Origin: a bacterium
GTDB taxonomy: Bacteria > Bacteroidota > Bacteroidia > Bacteroidales > Muribaculaceae
DNA length: 44,594 nt
Direction of reading: 5' to 3'
Assembly: GCA_004563195.1 (NCBI GenBank)
Contig: SFTJ01000044.1
Span: 1-44,594, forward strand
Below are positions 16,596 through 25,317 of this stretch, in pieces. The translations under genes were made by a program, and so were the position numbers. Position 1 is the stretch's first letter. The number at the start of each line of letters is the position of its first letter. The notes beneath the pieces were generated by a model. It worked only from the letters and a program-made list of their open reading frames with translations. It was not told the origin of the DNA and searched no databases.

Positions 16596-17615
16596 ATGGA
16601 TAAAAGAATTTCCTTTTTGCACATTTACGGAATAGTTTTGGTGGTTTTGATGCATTCTTTTCATAACCATTGGGAATTTGCTCTGTGGATTGATGGATTC
16701 ATTATGCCGTTGTTTTTTTTCGTTTCCGGTTATCTTTTTTCTTTGGGATTGCAGAGAAAAAAAATTAGTGTGTATGAAATAAAATGTTTCGGAAAGAACG
16801 GTTTTCTGTTTAATAAGGCTAAAAGATTGTTAATCCCATTTGTGGTTATAAATTTAGTCGCATTGTTCCCTAAGTTTTTATTGAATAGTTATGCTGATAG
16901 ATCTGCAGAGTTATCGGTTACTTTCTTTTTCCGGCAATTCTTATATCCAAAAGAGTCCGTTGTAGTCTTTATGTGGTTTTTGCCCACTCTTTTCTTGGTA
17001 TTTATTACAATTGTTTGTGGTGCAAAATTGATGTATACTTTGAAGATAAAACTGCCGTGTTGGTTTTTGCTGTTTTTCTCTTTGGTAATATTGTTGATAA
17101 ATCCAATATATGATGTCGATTTTTTGAATATTGGAAAAGTGATATACTTTAGTTTTTTCTTTATTTTGGGAATTTCTTGTTGTCACTATGGCTTGGATAG
17201 GTTCTTAATCCGAAACATTCGATTACTTTGTCCCCTTTTGGTGGTGTTATATGTGTTTTTGTTAAGTGTACCTTATTTTTTTGGTAAGAGTGTCACTACG
17301 GCATTAATAGGGATAGTTATGTCATTTTGCTTTGCAATAATATATGTGCAAAGAGATTATAAGTTTTTTAATCACTTATTTGGAGCATCATATACTATAT
17401 ATCTTTTGTCATGGTTCCCTCAAACCCTTTCCCAGCAGGTGCTTTTATCGGTTACAGATATCCCATGGTTTTGGGGGTCGCTAATAGCTTTTGTCTCCGG
17501 ATTGTATTTGCCGTTTATAGTGTATGCAATTTTGCAAAAATATAAAGATAATAGATTTGCGCGATGCTGTTTATTCTTGTTGGGGCAATATAAAAGAAAA
17601 GGAACACATTTTTGA
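16596..17615 (+). CDS. Acyltransferase-3 family membrane protein
   Basis: The 339 residues have about ten transmembrane helices. The N-terminal block ISFLHIYGIVLVVLMHSFHNH has the active-site-type histidines of the acyltransferase-3 (OafA/WecH) family, and LFFFVSGYLFSLG is the typical second block. Such enzymes acylate sugars of surface polysaccharides using acyl-CoA at the inner membrane. It is clearly more AT-rich than the preceding gene cluster and may be a later arrival. It lies 51 bp after the zinc-ribbon gene and 79 bp before manC. The substrate is not predictable. Confidence 0.8.
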   Translation: MDKRISFLHIYGIVLVVLMHSFHNHWEFALWIDGFIMPLFFFVSGYLFSLGLQRKKISVYEIKCFGKNGFLFNKAKRLLIPFVVINLVALFPKFLLNSYADRSAELSVTFFFRQFLYPKESVVVFMWFLPTLFLVFITIVCGAKLMYTLKIKLPCWFLLFFSLVILLINPIYDVDFLNIGKVIYFSFFFILGISCCHYGLDRFLIRNIRLLCPLLVVLYVFLLSVPYFFGKSVTTALIGIVMSFCFAIIYVQRDYKFFNHLFGASYTIYLLSWFPQTLSQQVLLSVTDIPWFWGSLIAFVSGLYLPFIVYAILQKYKDNRFARCCLFLLGQYKRKGTHF

Positions 17616-17694
17616 AATAATAACCGAAAATAAATTGTGAAAATCGTGTTTTTCTTATTAACTTAGCAAATAGAAACAAACAAAATCAACAGCG

Positions 17695-18771
17695 ATGAAT
17701 AATAGATATTGTGTAATAATGTGTGGCGGTGTGGGAAGCCGTTTTTGGCCTTATAGCAGGACCAATTTGCCGAAGCAATTTATCGATTTCTTTGGCACGG
17801 GCCGCACTTTGCTGCAAATGACATACGACCGAATAAAGCAATTAGTACCCGAAACAAACATAATTTTGGTTACCAATCACAAGTATGAGACCTTGATACA
17901 CGAGCAGTTGCCGGAAATCGACGACAGCCGCATCTTATATGAGCCGGCTCGTCGCAACACAGCTCCTTGCATTGCTTGGGCTGCCTATCACATCAATGCC
18001 ATCAATCCTAATGCCGTGATGATGGTGGCTCCGAGCGATCACTTGATACTCAAAGAGAAGCAATATTTCGAGAGTATAGAACGCGGATTTGAATTTCTGA
18101 AGACCAACGACGTGCTGCTCACACTTGGCATTCAGCCCAATCGCCCCGAGACTGGTTATGGCTACATACAAGTGGGGGAGAAGATTGACGAGCAAGTAAA
18201 TAAGGTGAAGACCTTCACAGAGAAGCCCGATTTGGAACTTGCCAAGGTGTTTCTCTCAACCGGCGAATTTTTGTGGAACTCAGGAATGTTCCTATGGTCG
18301 GTGGGTGCAATAATGAAGGCACTGCGCACGTATGCAAGTCAGATTTCAGACTATTTCGACCGAGGGATAGAGTATTTTGGCACCGAGAAAGAGGCAGAAT
18401 TTATCGACAGCGTTTTCCCGGCATGTCCAAACATATCGATTGACTTTGCCGTGATGGAGCAGGCTCCGAATGTTTATGTAGAGAGCGTGGATTTCGGTTG
18501 GAGCGACCTCGGCACATGGGGAGCACTCTATGAAAACTCGCCCAAGAGCATCGATGGCAATGTGACACAACGCTGCAAGACATTGATGATAAACAGCAAG
18601 AACAATATTATCGCAGTAAAGCACGATAAGCTCGTGCTGGTGTCGGGTCTCAACGACTATATAGTGGCCGACGCCGGCGATGTGCTGATGATAGTGCCAC
18701 AAGACGAAGAGCAGAAAGTGCGTCTCTACGTCAACGAAGTGCGCTCGAAATACGGCGATGAATATATGTAA
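17695..18771 (+). CDS. manC: Mannose-1-phosphate guanylyltransferase
   Basis: The 358-residue nucleotidyltransferase carries GGVGSRFWPYSRTNLPKQF, the pyrophosphorylase signature, plus EPARRNTAPCIAWAA and FTEKPDLELAKVFLSTGEFLWNSGMF, both diagnostic of GDP-mannose pyrophosphorylase. VDFGWSDLGTWG lies near the C-terminus. It makes GDP-mannose from mannose-1-P and GTP for mannosylated glycans and GDP-sugars (for example GDP-fucose). No C-terminal isomerase domain is present, so it is the single-function form. It lies between two acyltransferase genes on the same strand, consistent with surface-glycan assembly. The A-rich leader has a near-consensus TAACTTAG. Confidence 0.92.
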   Translation: MNNRYCVIMCGGVGSRFWPYSRTNLPKQFIDFFGTGRTLLQMTYDRIKQLVPETNIILVTNHKYETLIHEQLPEIDDSRILYEPARRNTAPCIAWAAYHINAINPNAVMMVAPSDHLILKEKQYFESIERGFEFLKTNDVLLTLGIQPNRPETGYGYIQVGEKIDEQVNKVKTFTEKPDLELAKVFLSTGEFLWNSGMFLWSVGAIMKALRTYASQISDYFDRGIEYFGTEKEAEFIDSVFPACPNISIDFAVMEQAPNVYVESVDFGWSDLGTWGALYENSPKSIDGNVTQRCKTLMINSKNNIIAVKHDKLVLVSGLNDYIVADAGDVLMIVPQDEEQKVRLYVNEVRSKYGDEYM

Positions 18772-18787
18772 TTCTGTAGATTAAAGT

Positions 18788-19825
18788 ATGCAGATTAATG
18801 AAAATTCGAAGCAAAGGAATAATTGCTTTACCCTCCTAAGGTATTTGTTCTTCTTGTGCATTTTTTGCAATCACTATTTTGTGATAAATGCATGCGAAGA
18901 TTCGCCATTCCGAGGGATTTGGCTCGTACAAGGCTTCTTTATTATAAGCGGTGTTTTGGTGTATAATAGCTTTGAACGGTCGAAAACATTAAAAGAATTT
19001 TTCTTAAAACGCTTTTTTAGAATTTATCCGGCATATTTTATAGCTGTAATAAGTTGTTTCGCTATGGGCATAGTAGTCACGACTATGCCCATAGGTGATT
19101 TTTTATCGTGTAAAACCACATGGAAATATCTGCTGGCAAATCTATGTTTTGGCAACTTTATGCAGCCTACTTTGCCGGGAGTGTTCGAGGGCAATCCGCA
19201 GCCATTCGTTAATGCTTCGTTGTGGACTCTTAAGGTGGAGATTATGTTCTATCTGAGTCTGCCTGTTGTGGCATTTTTTATGAAACGCTTTAATAAGAAT
19301 GTGGTGCTGTGGGCTATAATAGCATTTGCCGTATTATGGGATACAACTACTTCTCAACTCTATTGGTTGACAGGAAATGAACTGTTAGAGAGAATGAATC
19401 GACAAATATTCGGGCAATTATCGTATTTCTTTTTCCCTGTGTGGTTATATACCAAGCGCGATGCACTCTTTAAGCGATGGTGGCTTTTTGCTGTTTCGCT
19501 TTTGGGGCTCGTATTACAGCTGTGGATATGGGAAATTACATACTTTAACTGCTTTTTCCTTACCATAATCATCTTCTTTGTGGCATACAAGGCTAAATTC
19601 TTGTTCGGAATTTCCAACGTTACGGATTATAGTTATGAGATGTACTTGGTGCGTTTCCCGGTGTTGCAGATTTTGTGCATGTGCGGAATGGCGTTCAATC
19701 TTATCACGCCTCTGGTGGCATTGGTGATTATCTCGATATTAGCATTTTTCTTACACAACGTGTGTGATAAGATGAGCTATAAAAATCTTTTCGGAAATAG
19801 GAATAAAAAGATATTGCCCGTGTGA
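18788..19825 (+). CDS. Acyltransferase-3 family (OafA-like)
   Basis: The 345 residues have about ten TM helices. Family landmarks are CIFCNHYFVINA, LVQGFFIISGVLVYNSF, FFLKRFFRIYPAYF (the R-x10-type RIYP block) and NASLWTLKVEIMFYLSLP, the classic LWTLxxExxFY motif of OafA/YrhL enzymes. It starts 16 bp after manC stops, so both are probably co-transcribed. It is expected to O-acylate a glycan or lipid-linked sugar at the inner membrane. It is AT-rich. A hairpin terminator follows. Confidence 0.85.
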   Translation: MQINENSKQRNNCFTLLRYLFFLCIFCNHYFVINACEDSPFRGIWLVQGFFIISGVLVYNSFERSKTLKEFFLKRFFRIYPAYFIAVISCFAMGIVVTTMPIGDFLSCKTTWKYLLANLCFGNFMQPTLPGVFEGNPQPFVNASLWTLKVEIMFYLSLPVVAFFMKRFNKNVVLWAIIAFAVLWDTTTSQLYWLTGNELLERMNRQIFGQLSYFFFPVWLYTKRDALFKRWWLFAVSLLGLVLQLWIWEITYFNCFFLTIIIFFVAYKAKFLFGISNVTDYSYEMYLVRFPVLQILCMCGMAFNLITPLVALVIISILAFFLHNVCDKMSYKNLFGNRNKKILPV

Positions 19826-19850
19826 TTGTTTTAAGAAGAGAGAAAAATGA

Positions 19851-19883
19851 AAGGCTTGCGGTCTTCAACGGACTACAAGCCTT
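19851..19883 (-). terminator. Terminator of tRNA-Pro (minus strand)
   Basis: AAGGCTTG and CAAGCCTT form an 8-bp stem. On the minus strand it is followed by TCATTTTTCTCTC, a T-rich tail. It lies just past the tRNA 3' end and may also serve the convergent acyltransferase gene. Confidence 0.65.
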
Positions 19884-19891
19884 AATTATTA

Positions 19892-19967
19892 TGGTCGGGG
19901 TGAGAAGGCTCGAACTTCCGACCTCTACGTCCCGAACGTAGCGCGCTACCAACTGCGCTACACCCCG
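19892..19967 (-). tRNA. tRNA-Pro (anticodon CGG)
   Basis: On the minus strand this reads CGGGGTG at the 5' acceptor arm, GTAGCGCAGTTGGTAGCGC as D arm, CTACG-TTCGGGA-CGTAG as anticodon arm, GTTCGAGCC in the T arm, and CACCCCGACCA at the 3' end. The 7-bp acceptor stem pairs fully. The loop TTCGGGA gives anticodon CGG (proline). CCA is encoded. The length is 76 nt. Confidence 0.95.
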
Positions 19968-19986
19968 CCTTTTTTGTTTTCGAGTG

Positions 19987-19994
19987 CAAAGATA
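19987..19994 (-). promoter_or_regulatory. -7 element for tRNA-Pro
   Basis: The plus-strand CAAAGATA reads TATCTTTG on the minus strand, a perfect -7 match, 20 bp upstream of the tRNA 5' end. Confidence 0.5.
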
Positions 19995-20007
19995 CGCAAA
20001 ATTTTGC

Positions 20008-21042
20008 TTAATCGCTAAAATTAATGCGAATTTTTCCGTTGTCATTCACTTTTATCAGTTCTTTTTGTGCTGTAAAATGTGGTAAATAGCGAGTGAAGAC
20101 GTAAATCAGTATAGGAGCGGTAAGCATCACAATGGCAAATTCTACTATTTCATTATTTAACTTAATAATAAAATTGAGTATTAACTGCACGGTGCTATGC
20201 GTGCATAAAATCACTAATGAATACTGCCCGAAATAAGATATTACGGGCACTCTGCCAATGGAGTAAGCCACGGCGAAGCAAAAGTAAACAGCCGCAAATT
20301 GAGCGATTAATAGTAAAGGGTAGGGAAAATCAGCAACGGCGGTATAATACATTGCAGCACCACGTCCACATAGGCACCAAATGATGAGAGCAATAGGGGC
20401 GGCCGCTAACAGTAGCTTCTTGGATGGAGGTTTTAGGAAAAAGTCTTTGTATAGATAAGCGAAGTAGTAGATGGGAAGCATAAATATTGCTGATGGAACC
20501 TTCGAGTTGAATATTATGACGGACAACCGTGTTTCGTGGTGAAGCGGGTCGAAATCAGCTACTAAATAGGCAAATGCTGTGCAGATAATAATAACTATAG
20601 CCAACTTTAGAATGCGAGATTTGAAAGGCATAATCTTCTCGATGCCATAAGTAATAATGCAAAGGAAAAACAGCATTTTGAGGAACCATAGTGGTTCGTT
20701 GGCATTTGATAGACTGAGATTGATGCAATAATTGTATATTCGGGTTTTGATGTAAGTTATATTGATATCGGCTAAGAAAATGTCGTGAATAGTGGCATAT
20801 AATAAGCTGAAAAGGAGCAGTGGAAGTATGTAGCGATTGAATTTCTTAACAATCAACACCCAAAATCCGCGTCGGAATGAAAGGAATATCCCTGACACTA
20901 ACACAAACAGAGGCATACGCAAACTCTCTAACATCTGATCTATAATAGTGTCATTATATCCAAACACATGGTGCACTACCACGAGAATTATTGCAATTCC
21001 CTTCATAGTGTCGAAATACCTGATTCTTTCTTTTTCTGCCAT
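20008..21042 (-). CDS. Acyltransferase family membrane protein (fucose O-acetylase-like)
   Basis: The 344 residues have about ten TM helices. The N-terminal block RIRYFDTMKGIAIILVVVHHVFG holds the conserved His pair, followed by LESLRMPLFVLVSGIFLSF and KKFNRYILPLLLFSLLYA, as in the WcaK/fucose 4-O-acetylase-like branch of acyltransferase-3. It points toward the tRNA on the same strand. It ends 41 bp upstream of the tRNA 5' end, and its terminal codons overlap the tRNA promoter zone. Low GC. It lies downstream of porZ but is separated from it by a strong hairpin, so it is probably transcribed separately. Confidence 0.82.
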   Translation of the reverse strand: MAEKERIRYFDTMKGIAIILVVVHHVFGYNDTIIDQMLESLRMPLFVLVSGIFLSFRRGFWVLIVKKFNRYILPLLLFSLLYATIHDIFLADINITYIKTRIYNYCINLSLSNANEPLWFLKMLFFLCIITYGIEKIMPFKSRILKLAIVIIICTAFAYLVADFDPLHHETRLSVIIFNSKVPSAIFMLPIYYFAYLYKDFFLKPPSKKLLLAAAPIALIIWCLCGRGAAMYYTAVADFPYPLLLIAQFAAVYFCFAVAYSIGRVPVISYFGQYSLVILCTHSTVQLILNFIIKLNNEIVEFAIVMLTAPILIYVFTRYLPHFTAQKELIKVNDNGKIRINFSD

Positions 21043-21066
21043 TTGTTTAAAAGTAGTAATTGCTAA

Positions 21067-21109
21067 AATAATTCCACTCTAATGCGCATTGTATTAGAAT
21101 GGAATTATT
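21067..21109. terminator. Hairpin terminator after porZ
   Basis: AATAATTCCA pairs with TGGAATTATT and the stem extends inward through TCTAAT/ATTAGA, with one mismatch at 21077. On the minus strand it is followed by TTTAGCAATT. It separates porZ from the downstream acyltransferase gene. Confidence 0.75.
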
Positions 21110-21141
21110 ATTTATACATGATGATGAAGCTGCTTTAGGTA

Positions 21142-23526
21142 TTAACGAATTACGAGGAATTTGGCAACTATGGCGCTACTTGTTTCGTTTTCGTTTTCAG
21201 AAGCGAGCACATAATATACTCCGCTCTTCACTCTTTCGCCCGAGGCGTTCAGACCGTCCCAAGTGGCAGTGCCGCTTGTGGCTTGAAGTGATGTAATCAC
21301 ATTGCCTGAAGCATCGGAAATCTTCACAAGCGAATTGGCCATAAGACCTTTGATGGAGATGAATCCGGTATATTCGGGGCGAACAGGATTTGGATAGACA
21401 AGAACTTCGTCGTACGACGGAGCGGGAGTGACCGATGATGTTTCGTATTCAAGAACACCATTTGGAGTGCCAATGAATATGGCGTTGCTGTTGGGCTTTA
21501 CGCAAATCGATAGAATCTGGTCGGTGGGTAAAACACTATTCGAAGTGTTGAGTTGCTCTATGATTTCGGTACCATCAGCACTTACCAAGAACACTCCATT
21601 GGCATTTGTACCAATCCATTTGCGATTGAGTGCATCTACGGCGATGCAAGTTACGCTAACGCCATCAAGGAGGTAGTCGGCATTATTAGTGCCGTCATTG
21701 CGTGGCACTTTTGGACGGTAGACACGACTATCGGTATCGAAAATATTTTCAGGGTTCCATACACATATTCCGGTTGTGCTACCCATCCATATTTTGCCAT
21801 TGAGATCTTCTGCAAATGAAAATATTTTCGTCCAAGAGAATATGTTCCCATCTTGGTCAAGGGTTGAACTTGAGGTTTTGAATTCTGCTAAGTTAAAAGA
21901 ACTATAATCGCCTTCAACTTTTTCTTTGAAGAAGAAAACATTTGCATAACCCTTTGGACAATAAATCTTTACTCCACTTTTGCGTGCGATGTAGAATATG
22001 TTTTCCCATTGACTTGAATAAGCAAATGATAATTCTGTAGATACCCAATCATTGGCAGATGGCGTTTCTACATCAATTTTGTCGTGGGGCAAGATGTATG
22101 GTTTTGAAGGGTTCTGCGTACCGCTGATAAACCAAATATTGCCGTTTTTGTCAAAGTCTATAGCATGCGCATTACATCTTGAGCCGCTGGAATATACAGG
22201 GCTGTTATTCTGAGTCCAATGGTTGGCCTCTTTAAATCCTTCTCCCGAATTATCTACAAAGCGGAAAATTCCTTGGTCGCGAGTTCCTATTATAAATGCA
22301 TTGCTGTCTTTGGGGTCGAATATGGGTAAGTAACTACGTTGGAGTACTGTTGCAGGTGATGCTCCTCCGGGTGTTACTTTCGTATCGAGTGTAGTCCAAA
22401 TACCATTTTTGAGACGGTCGATAATGGCATTGCCTCCTTCGTTTGAAATGAGAATAGGTCCTGTATTGGCAGCAAGAAGATAGTCTTTTTCTTCATTATA
22501 AACGAGATAGAACACTCGAGACACCGTCGAAGCATTAATCTTCTGATAATCGACTTCGGTGGTGGCGGTGGTGCCGTCGATGATTACTTTGTGGATGCCG
22601 TTGGAACCAACTGCCCACCATGAGCCGTCGGTCTCTTGCGATGTGAGCAATTCGCTCTTTACGGCAGTGGGGAGTGTGATGGCAGCCGATGCTTCGCCGG
22701 TGGCATCTATTGTGTAGTATTGTGGTGTGGCAGAGTAGAGCACCATAGTGGCGTCGAGGCTCTTAACGGGTTGCACCGACGATGGGGCGGTGTCGCCAAT
22801 AGTTTTCACCCAAGTCAAACCTGTAGGATTGCCGTCGGCATCGGTGGCGATGTCGTAGATTATGGCATTGGTGCCATAGGTGAGGAATCGTTTGTCGGTG
22901 ATAGTGAGGAATTTGCACTTTTTCTCATTGGCATAAAGCACAAATGAGTCGAGAGTGCTGTGAGCTTTTGAGGCGAGGCCTATGTATGTGCCGTCGGCAG
23001 AGCTGAGTAGCAAGTAGTTGCCACACACGGCAGCCGAGGTAATGCTTTTGTTATATATTCTCGATTCGGCAATCTCAAATTTCTCGTCGTCGATTACCAC
23101 ATAGCCAAATGCGGTAGCCACATATATGCGGTTGCCGTTGAAGGTAACGTGATTGATGGTTTTTAGCGACGGCATAAGCGAATTGGTGATGTCGGGGATG
23201 TTTTTCACTCTGCCGTTTTCGAGAATGATATCGATGTCGGAATTAGAGTAAGCCACCACCAGATATTTCTTGTCGTAGTTGTAGTATACGTTAGATATCT
23301 GGGTGTCGTTGAGGTAGTTACTCTTGTCGTACATAATGTTCTCCGATGTTTCTTTGTCGTAGCAGAACAGGTTGTTCGACACAAGATAGTATATTCGGTC
23401 GCCTACGTCGATGGCATTGGTTGGAGTGGCACCGAACACGGGGTGAATTTTCCAACTTCCGCTCTGAGCCGAAGCTGTGATTATGCTTAGTAGAGCAATA
23501 ATTGAGAATGCTATTTTCTTAATCAT
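21142..23526 (-). CDS. porZ: PorZ-like type IX secretion system protein (beta-propellers plus sorting domain)
   Basis: The 794 residues have a cleavable signal peptide (IAFSIIALLSIITASAQS), two regulator-type beta-propellers with repeats such as GKIWMGSTTGICVWNPE, RKWIGTNANGVFLVSADG and NAIFIGTPNGVLEYE, and a C-terminal type A sorting domain (about 715-794: VLVYPNPVRPEYTGFISIKGL, then WDGLNASGERVKSGVYYVLAS). Length and order match PorZ of Porphyromonas gingivalis, part of the surface attachment complex that links T9SS cargo to A-LPS. It sits among acyltransferase genes that could modify such a polysaccharide. An alternative is a generic propeller protein carrying a sorting domain. Confidence 0.8.
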   Translation of the reverse strand: MIKKIAFSIIALLSIITASAQSGSWKIHPVFGATPTNAIDVGDRIYYLVSNNLFCYDKETSENIMYDKSNYLNDTQISNVYYNYDKKYLVVAYSNSDIDIILENGRVKNIPDITNSLMPSLKTINHVTFNGNRIYVATAFGYVVIDDEKFEIAESRIYNKSITSAAVCGNYLLLSSADGTYIGLASKAHSTLDSFVLYANEKKCKFLTITDKRFLTYGTNAIIYDIATDADGNPTGLTWVKTIGDTAPSSVQPVKSLDATMVLYSATPQYYTIDATGEASAAITLPTAVKSELLTSQETDGSWWAVGSNGIHKVIIDGTTATTEVDYQKINASTVSRVFYLVYNEEKDYLLAANTGPILISNEGGNAIIDRLKNGIWTTLDTKVTPGGASPATVLQRSYLPIFDPKDSNAFIIGTRDQGIFRFVDNSGEGFKEANHWTQNNSPVYSSGSRCNAHAIDFDKNGNIWFISGTQNPSKPYILPHDKIDVETPSANDWVSTELSFAYSSQWENIFYIARKSGVKIYCPKGYANVFFFKEKVEGDYSSFNLAEFKTSSSTLDQDGNIFSWTKIFSFAEDLNGKIWMGSTTGICVWNPENIFDTDSRVYRPKVPRNDGTNNADYLLDGVSVTCIAVDALNRKWIGTNANGVFLVSADGTEIIEQLNTSNSVLPTDQILSICVKPNSNAIFIGTPNGVLEYETSSVTPAPSYDEVLVYPNPVRPEYTGFISIKGLMANSLVKISDASGNVITSLQATSGTATWDGLNASGERVKSGVYYVLASENENETSSAIVAKFLVIR

Positions 23527-23573
23527 ATCGTGTTGTGATGTATTTATTTATCGTAATACTTAATAGTTTTCAT

Positions 23574-23581
23574 CAAATATA
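23574..23581 (-). promoter_or_regulatory. -7 element for porZ
   Basis: The plus-strand CAAATATA is TATATTTG on the minus strand. It would give a leader of about 45 nt. No clear -33 is present. Confidence 0.4.
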
Positions 23582-23638
23582 ATACTAACGAAAAATCTGC
23601 GTTGAGTATTGTGCTGCAAGCCAAAATAATGGTTATTT

Positions 23639-24109
23639 CTAAAGCCGCAAATCGACCGATTGGGCAAATCCCTCTACCATCGATAGCGATAGCAGAGCCC
23701 AACCGCCGGTGATTTCGCTTTCATATCGCACCGAGTAATGTCCGAGGCCGAAGCAACGCAGTTGAGCAGTGCCGTGTAGCGGCACTTCGGCCGTTGTGCC
23801 GAGCCGATGAGTAAGCGAAGCTCGCTTTTCCACTATTTTCACCTTGTCGCCCACCACTTCAGCCACTAAATTAATGCCCATATCGGGGGCTCCGCTAATG
23901 CCGTAGCGCGCTATGAGCACGGTTCGGTCGGGCATCACACTCAGCGTCACCATATCGGCATCATCGCCGTGATGTGCCACGGTGGTAAAGAGTTGAGTGA
24001 TATAGGTTTCGGCAGGTTTTGGGGGCGATTGGCCCATCAAGAGACCTATTAGGGCTATTGCCACCACCATAGCCAAACAATAAAACTCGGTAGATGTGAA
24101 AAATTCCAT
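23639..24109 (-). CDS. Unrecognised single-TM protein (156 aa)
   Basis: The N-terminus MEFFTSTEFYCLAMVVAIAL, continuing into IGLLMG, is one transmembrane anchor. A soluble domain of about 125 residues follows, apparently beta-rich (VTLSVMPDRTVLIARYGISG; VKIVEKRASLTHRLG; LRCFGLGHYSVRYESEITGGWALLSLSMV). I do not recognise a family. It is GC-richer than its neighbours and has its own -7 promoter immediately upstream. It lies upstream of porZ on the same strand with a gap of about 110 bp that contains a separate porZ promoter. Confidence 0.7.
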   Translation of the reverse strand: MEFFTSTEFYCLAMVVAIALIGLLMGQSPPKPAETYITQLFTTVAHHGDDADMVTLSVMPDRTVLIARYGISGAPDMGINLVAEVVGDKVKIVEKRASLTHRLGTTAEVPLHGTAQLRCFGLGHYSVRYESEITGGWALLSLSMVEGFAQSVDLRL

Positions 24110-24113
24110 TGTT

Positions 24114-24121
24114 CAAAGTTA
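24114..24121 (-). promoter_or_regulatory. -7 element abutting the start of the 156-aa gene
   Basis: The plus-strand CAAAGTTA is TAACTTTG on the minus strand. The predicted start of transcription (about 24110) is one base before the ATG at 24109, so a leaderless mRNA is predicted. Confidence 0.45.
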
Positions 24122-24229
24122 TGAAAATTTTTTCAAATTGAGGACTTTAACGATGAATAATCGTGCCGAATGAGTGAAATATGATTGAGATTGAGTGCGT
24201 TGAAGTGCTGTTAATTGGCCGATAGTTAC

Positions 24230-24237
24230 TATCTTTG
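24230..24237 (+). promoter_or_regulatory. -7 element for the acyltransferase at 24266
   Basis: TATCTTTG matches TAnnTTTG and lies 29 bp before the ATG. The -33 spacing is not canonical. Confidence 0.45.
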
Positions 24238-24265
24238 CATATTGTTAGCGCAAAACTACTGAATA

Positions 24266-25291
24266 ATGAAGGTTAGAGAATCTCAATTCGAATTGCTTCG
24301 CATTGTGGCGATGGCAATGATTTTAATGGTGCATTTCAATGGGGTGGTGATGGAGAAATTTCTGCCGGTCACTGCGCAACCGTTTGTTCACCTTTGGGGT
24401 GCGGAATTGCTTGAGTCGATGGCAATAATTGGCGTAAACCTATTCGTGCTGATTTCGGGATATTTCGGCATACGATTCACGGCCAATGGCATGCTGAAGT
24501 ATGTGCTATGGGTGCTGTGGTATTCGATAGGGCTCTTTCTCATAGCATGTTGCTTACATCCGCAAATACTTTTCGATGCTAAATATGCCGAACCGGCTAT
24601 GCTTGGCATATCGCACAGCACGCAGTGGTTTGTGACGAGTTATTTCTTTCTGATGGCGCTAAGTCCTGCAATCAATGAATTGCTCGACCGCATCACCTAT
24701 CGTGGGCATCTGATACTCGTAGCGGTGCTTGTGGTGATAAACTGCGGCTTAGGGTGGTGGTGCGAAATGGCGTTCAACGAGACCGGCTACACTGTTTATC
24801 ACATGATATTTATCTATTGCTTGGGTCGCACGCTGCGCCTGATACTCGATCGCTATCCTCATTTTAGATGGGCGGCAGTGGGCGTGCCCGTTTATCTGCT
24901 CTCGGTGGCAGCTGTGGTGCTTATGATGCAGCACATGAAGTATTTTAAGGTGATAAGCTACAACAATCCGGTGATAGTGCTCGAGTCGATAGCATTTTTT
25001 GTGATATTTGCCCGATTCTCGTTCAAGAACCGATTTGTCAATTGGGTGGCATCCACCTCGTTTGCTGTATATCTGATACACATGCACTTCAGCGTGTGGC
25101 CCCATGTGCTGCGGCCTATGCTCAGCAATATCTACGACACCTACGGCGGCATAGGATATGTCATACTGGCTACATTGGTGGGTGTGGCTACATTTGCCAT
25201 CTGCACACTTGTGGATAAGCCACGCGAATGGCTGTTTGCCCGCTTGTTTGCGAAGCCCAAACGCGTGGAGAATGATGAAAACCAAAATTAA
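24266..25291 (+). CDS. Acyltransferase-3 family membrane protein (WecH-like)
   Basis: The 341 residues have about ten TM helices. ESQFELLRIVAMAMILMVHF carries the R-x10-H motif of acyltransferase-3 enzymes, and GVNLFVLISGYFGIRF is the second block. STQWFVTSYFFLMALSP is the central extracytoplasmic motif. It is GC-richer than the other three acyltransferase genes here. It ends 26 bp before the EamA gene, so the pair may be co-transcribed. The acceptor is probably a surface sugar and is not predictable. Confidence 0.85.
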   Translation: MKVRESQFELLRIVAMAMILMVHFNGVVMEKFLPVTAQPFVHLWGAELLESMAIIGVNLFVLISGYFGIRFTANGMLKYVLWVLWYSIGLFLIACCLHPQILFDAKYAEPAMLGISHSTQWFVTSYFFLMALSPAINELLDRITYRGHLILVAVLVVINCGLGWWCEMAFNETGYTVYHMIFIYCLGRTLRLILDRYPHFRWAAVGVPVYLLSVAAVVLMMQHMKYFKVISYNNPVIVLESIAFFVIFARFSFKNRFVNWVASTSFAVYLIHMHFSVWPHVLRPMLSNIYDTYGGIGYVILATLVGVATFAICTLVDKPREWLFARLFAKPKRVENDENQN

Positions 25292-25317
25292 TGATATAAT
25301 AAGAAATCGAAAGAATT

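Noticed and set aside
17660..17668. -7 element TAACTTAG ahead of manC
   Set aside because: One mismatch in the conserved TTTG and no -33, so it was not listed as a feature.
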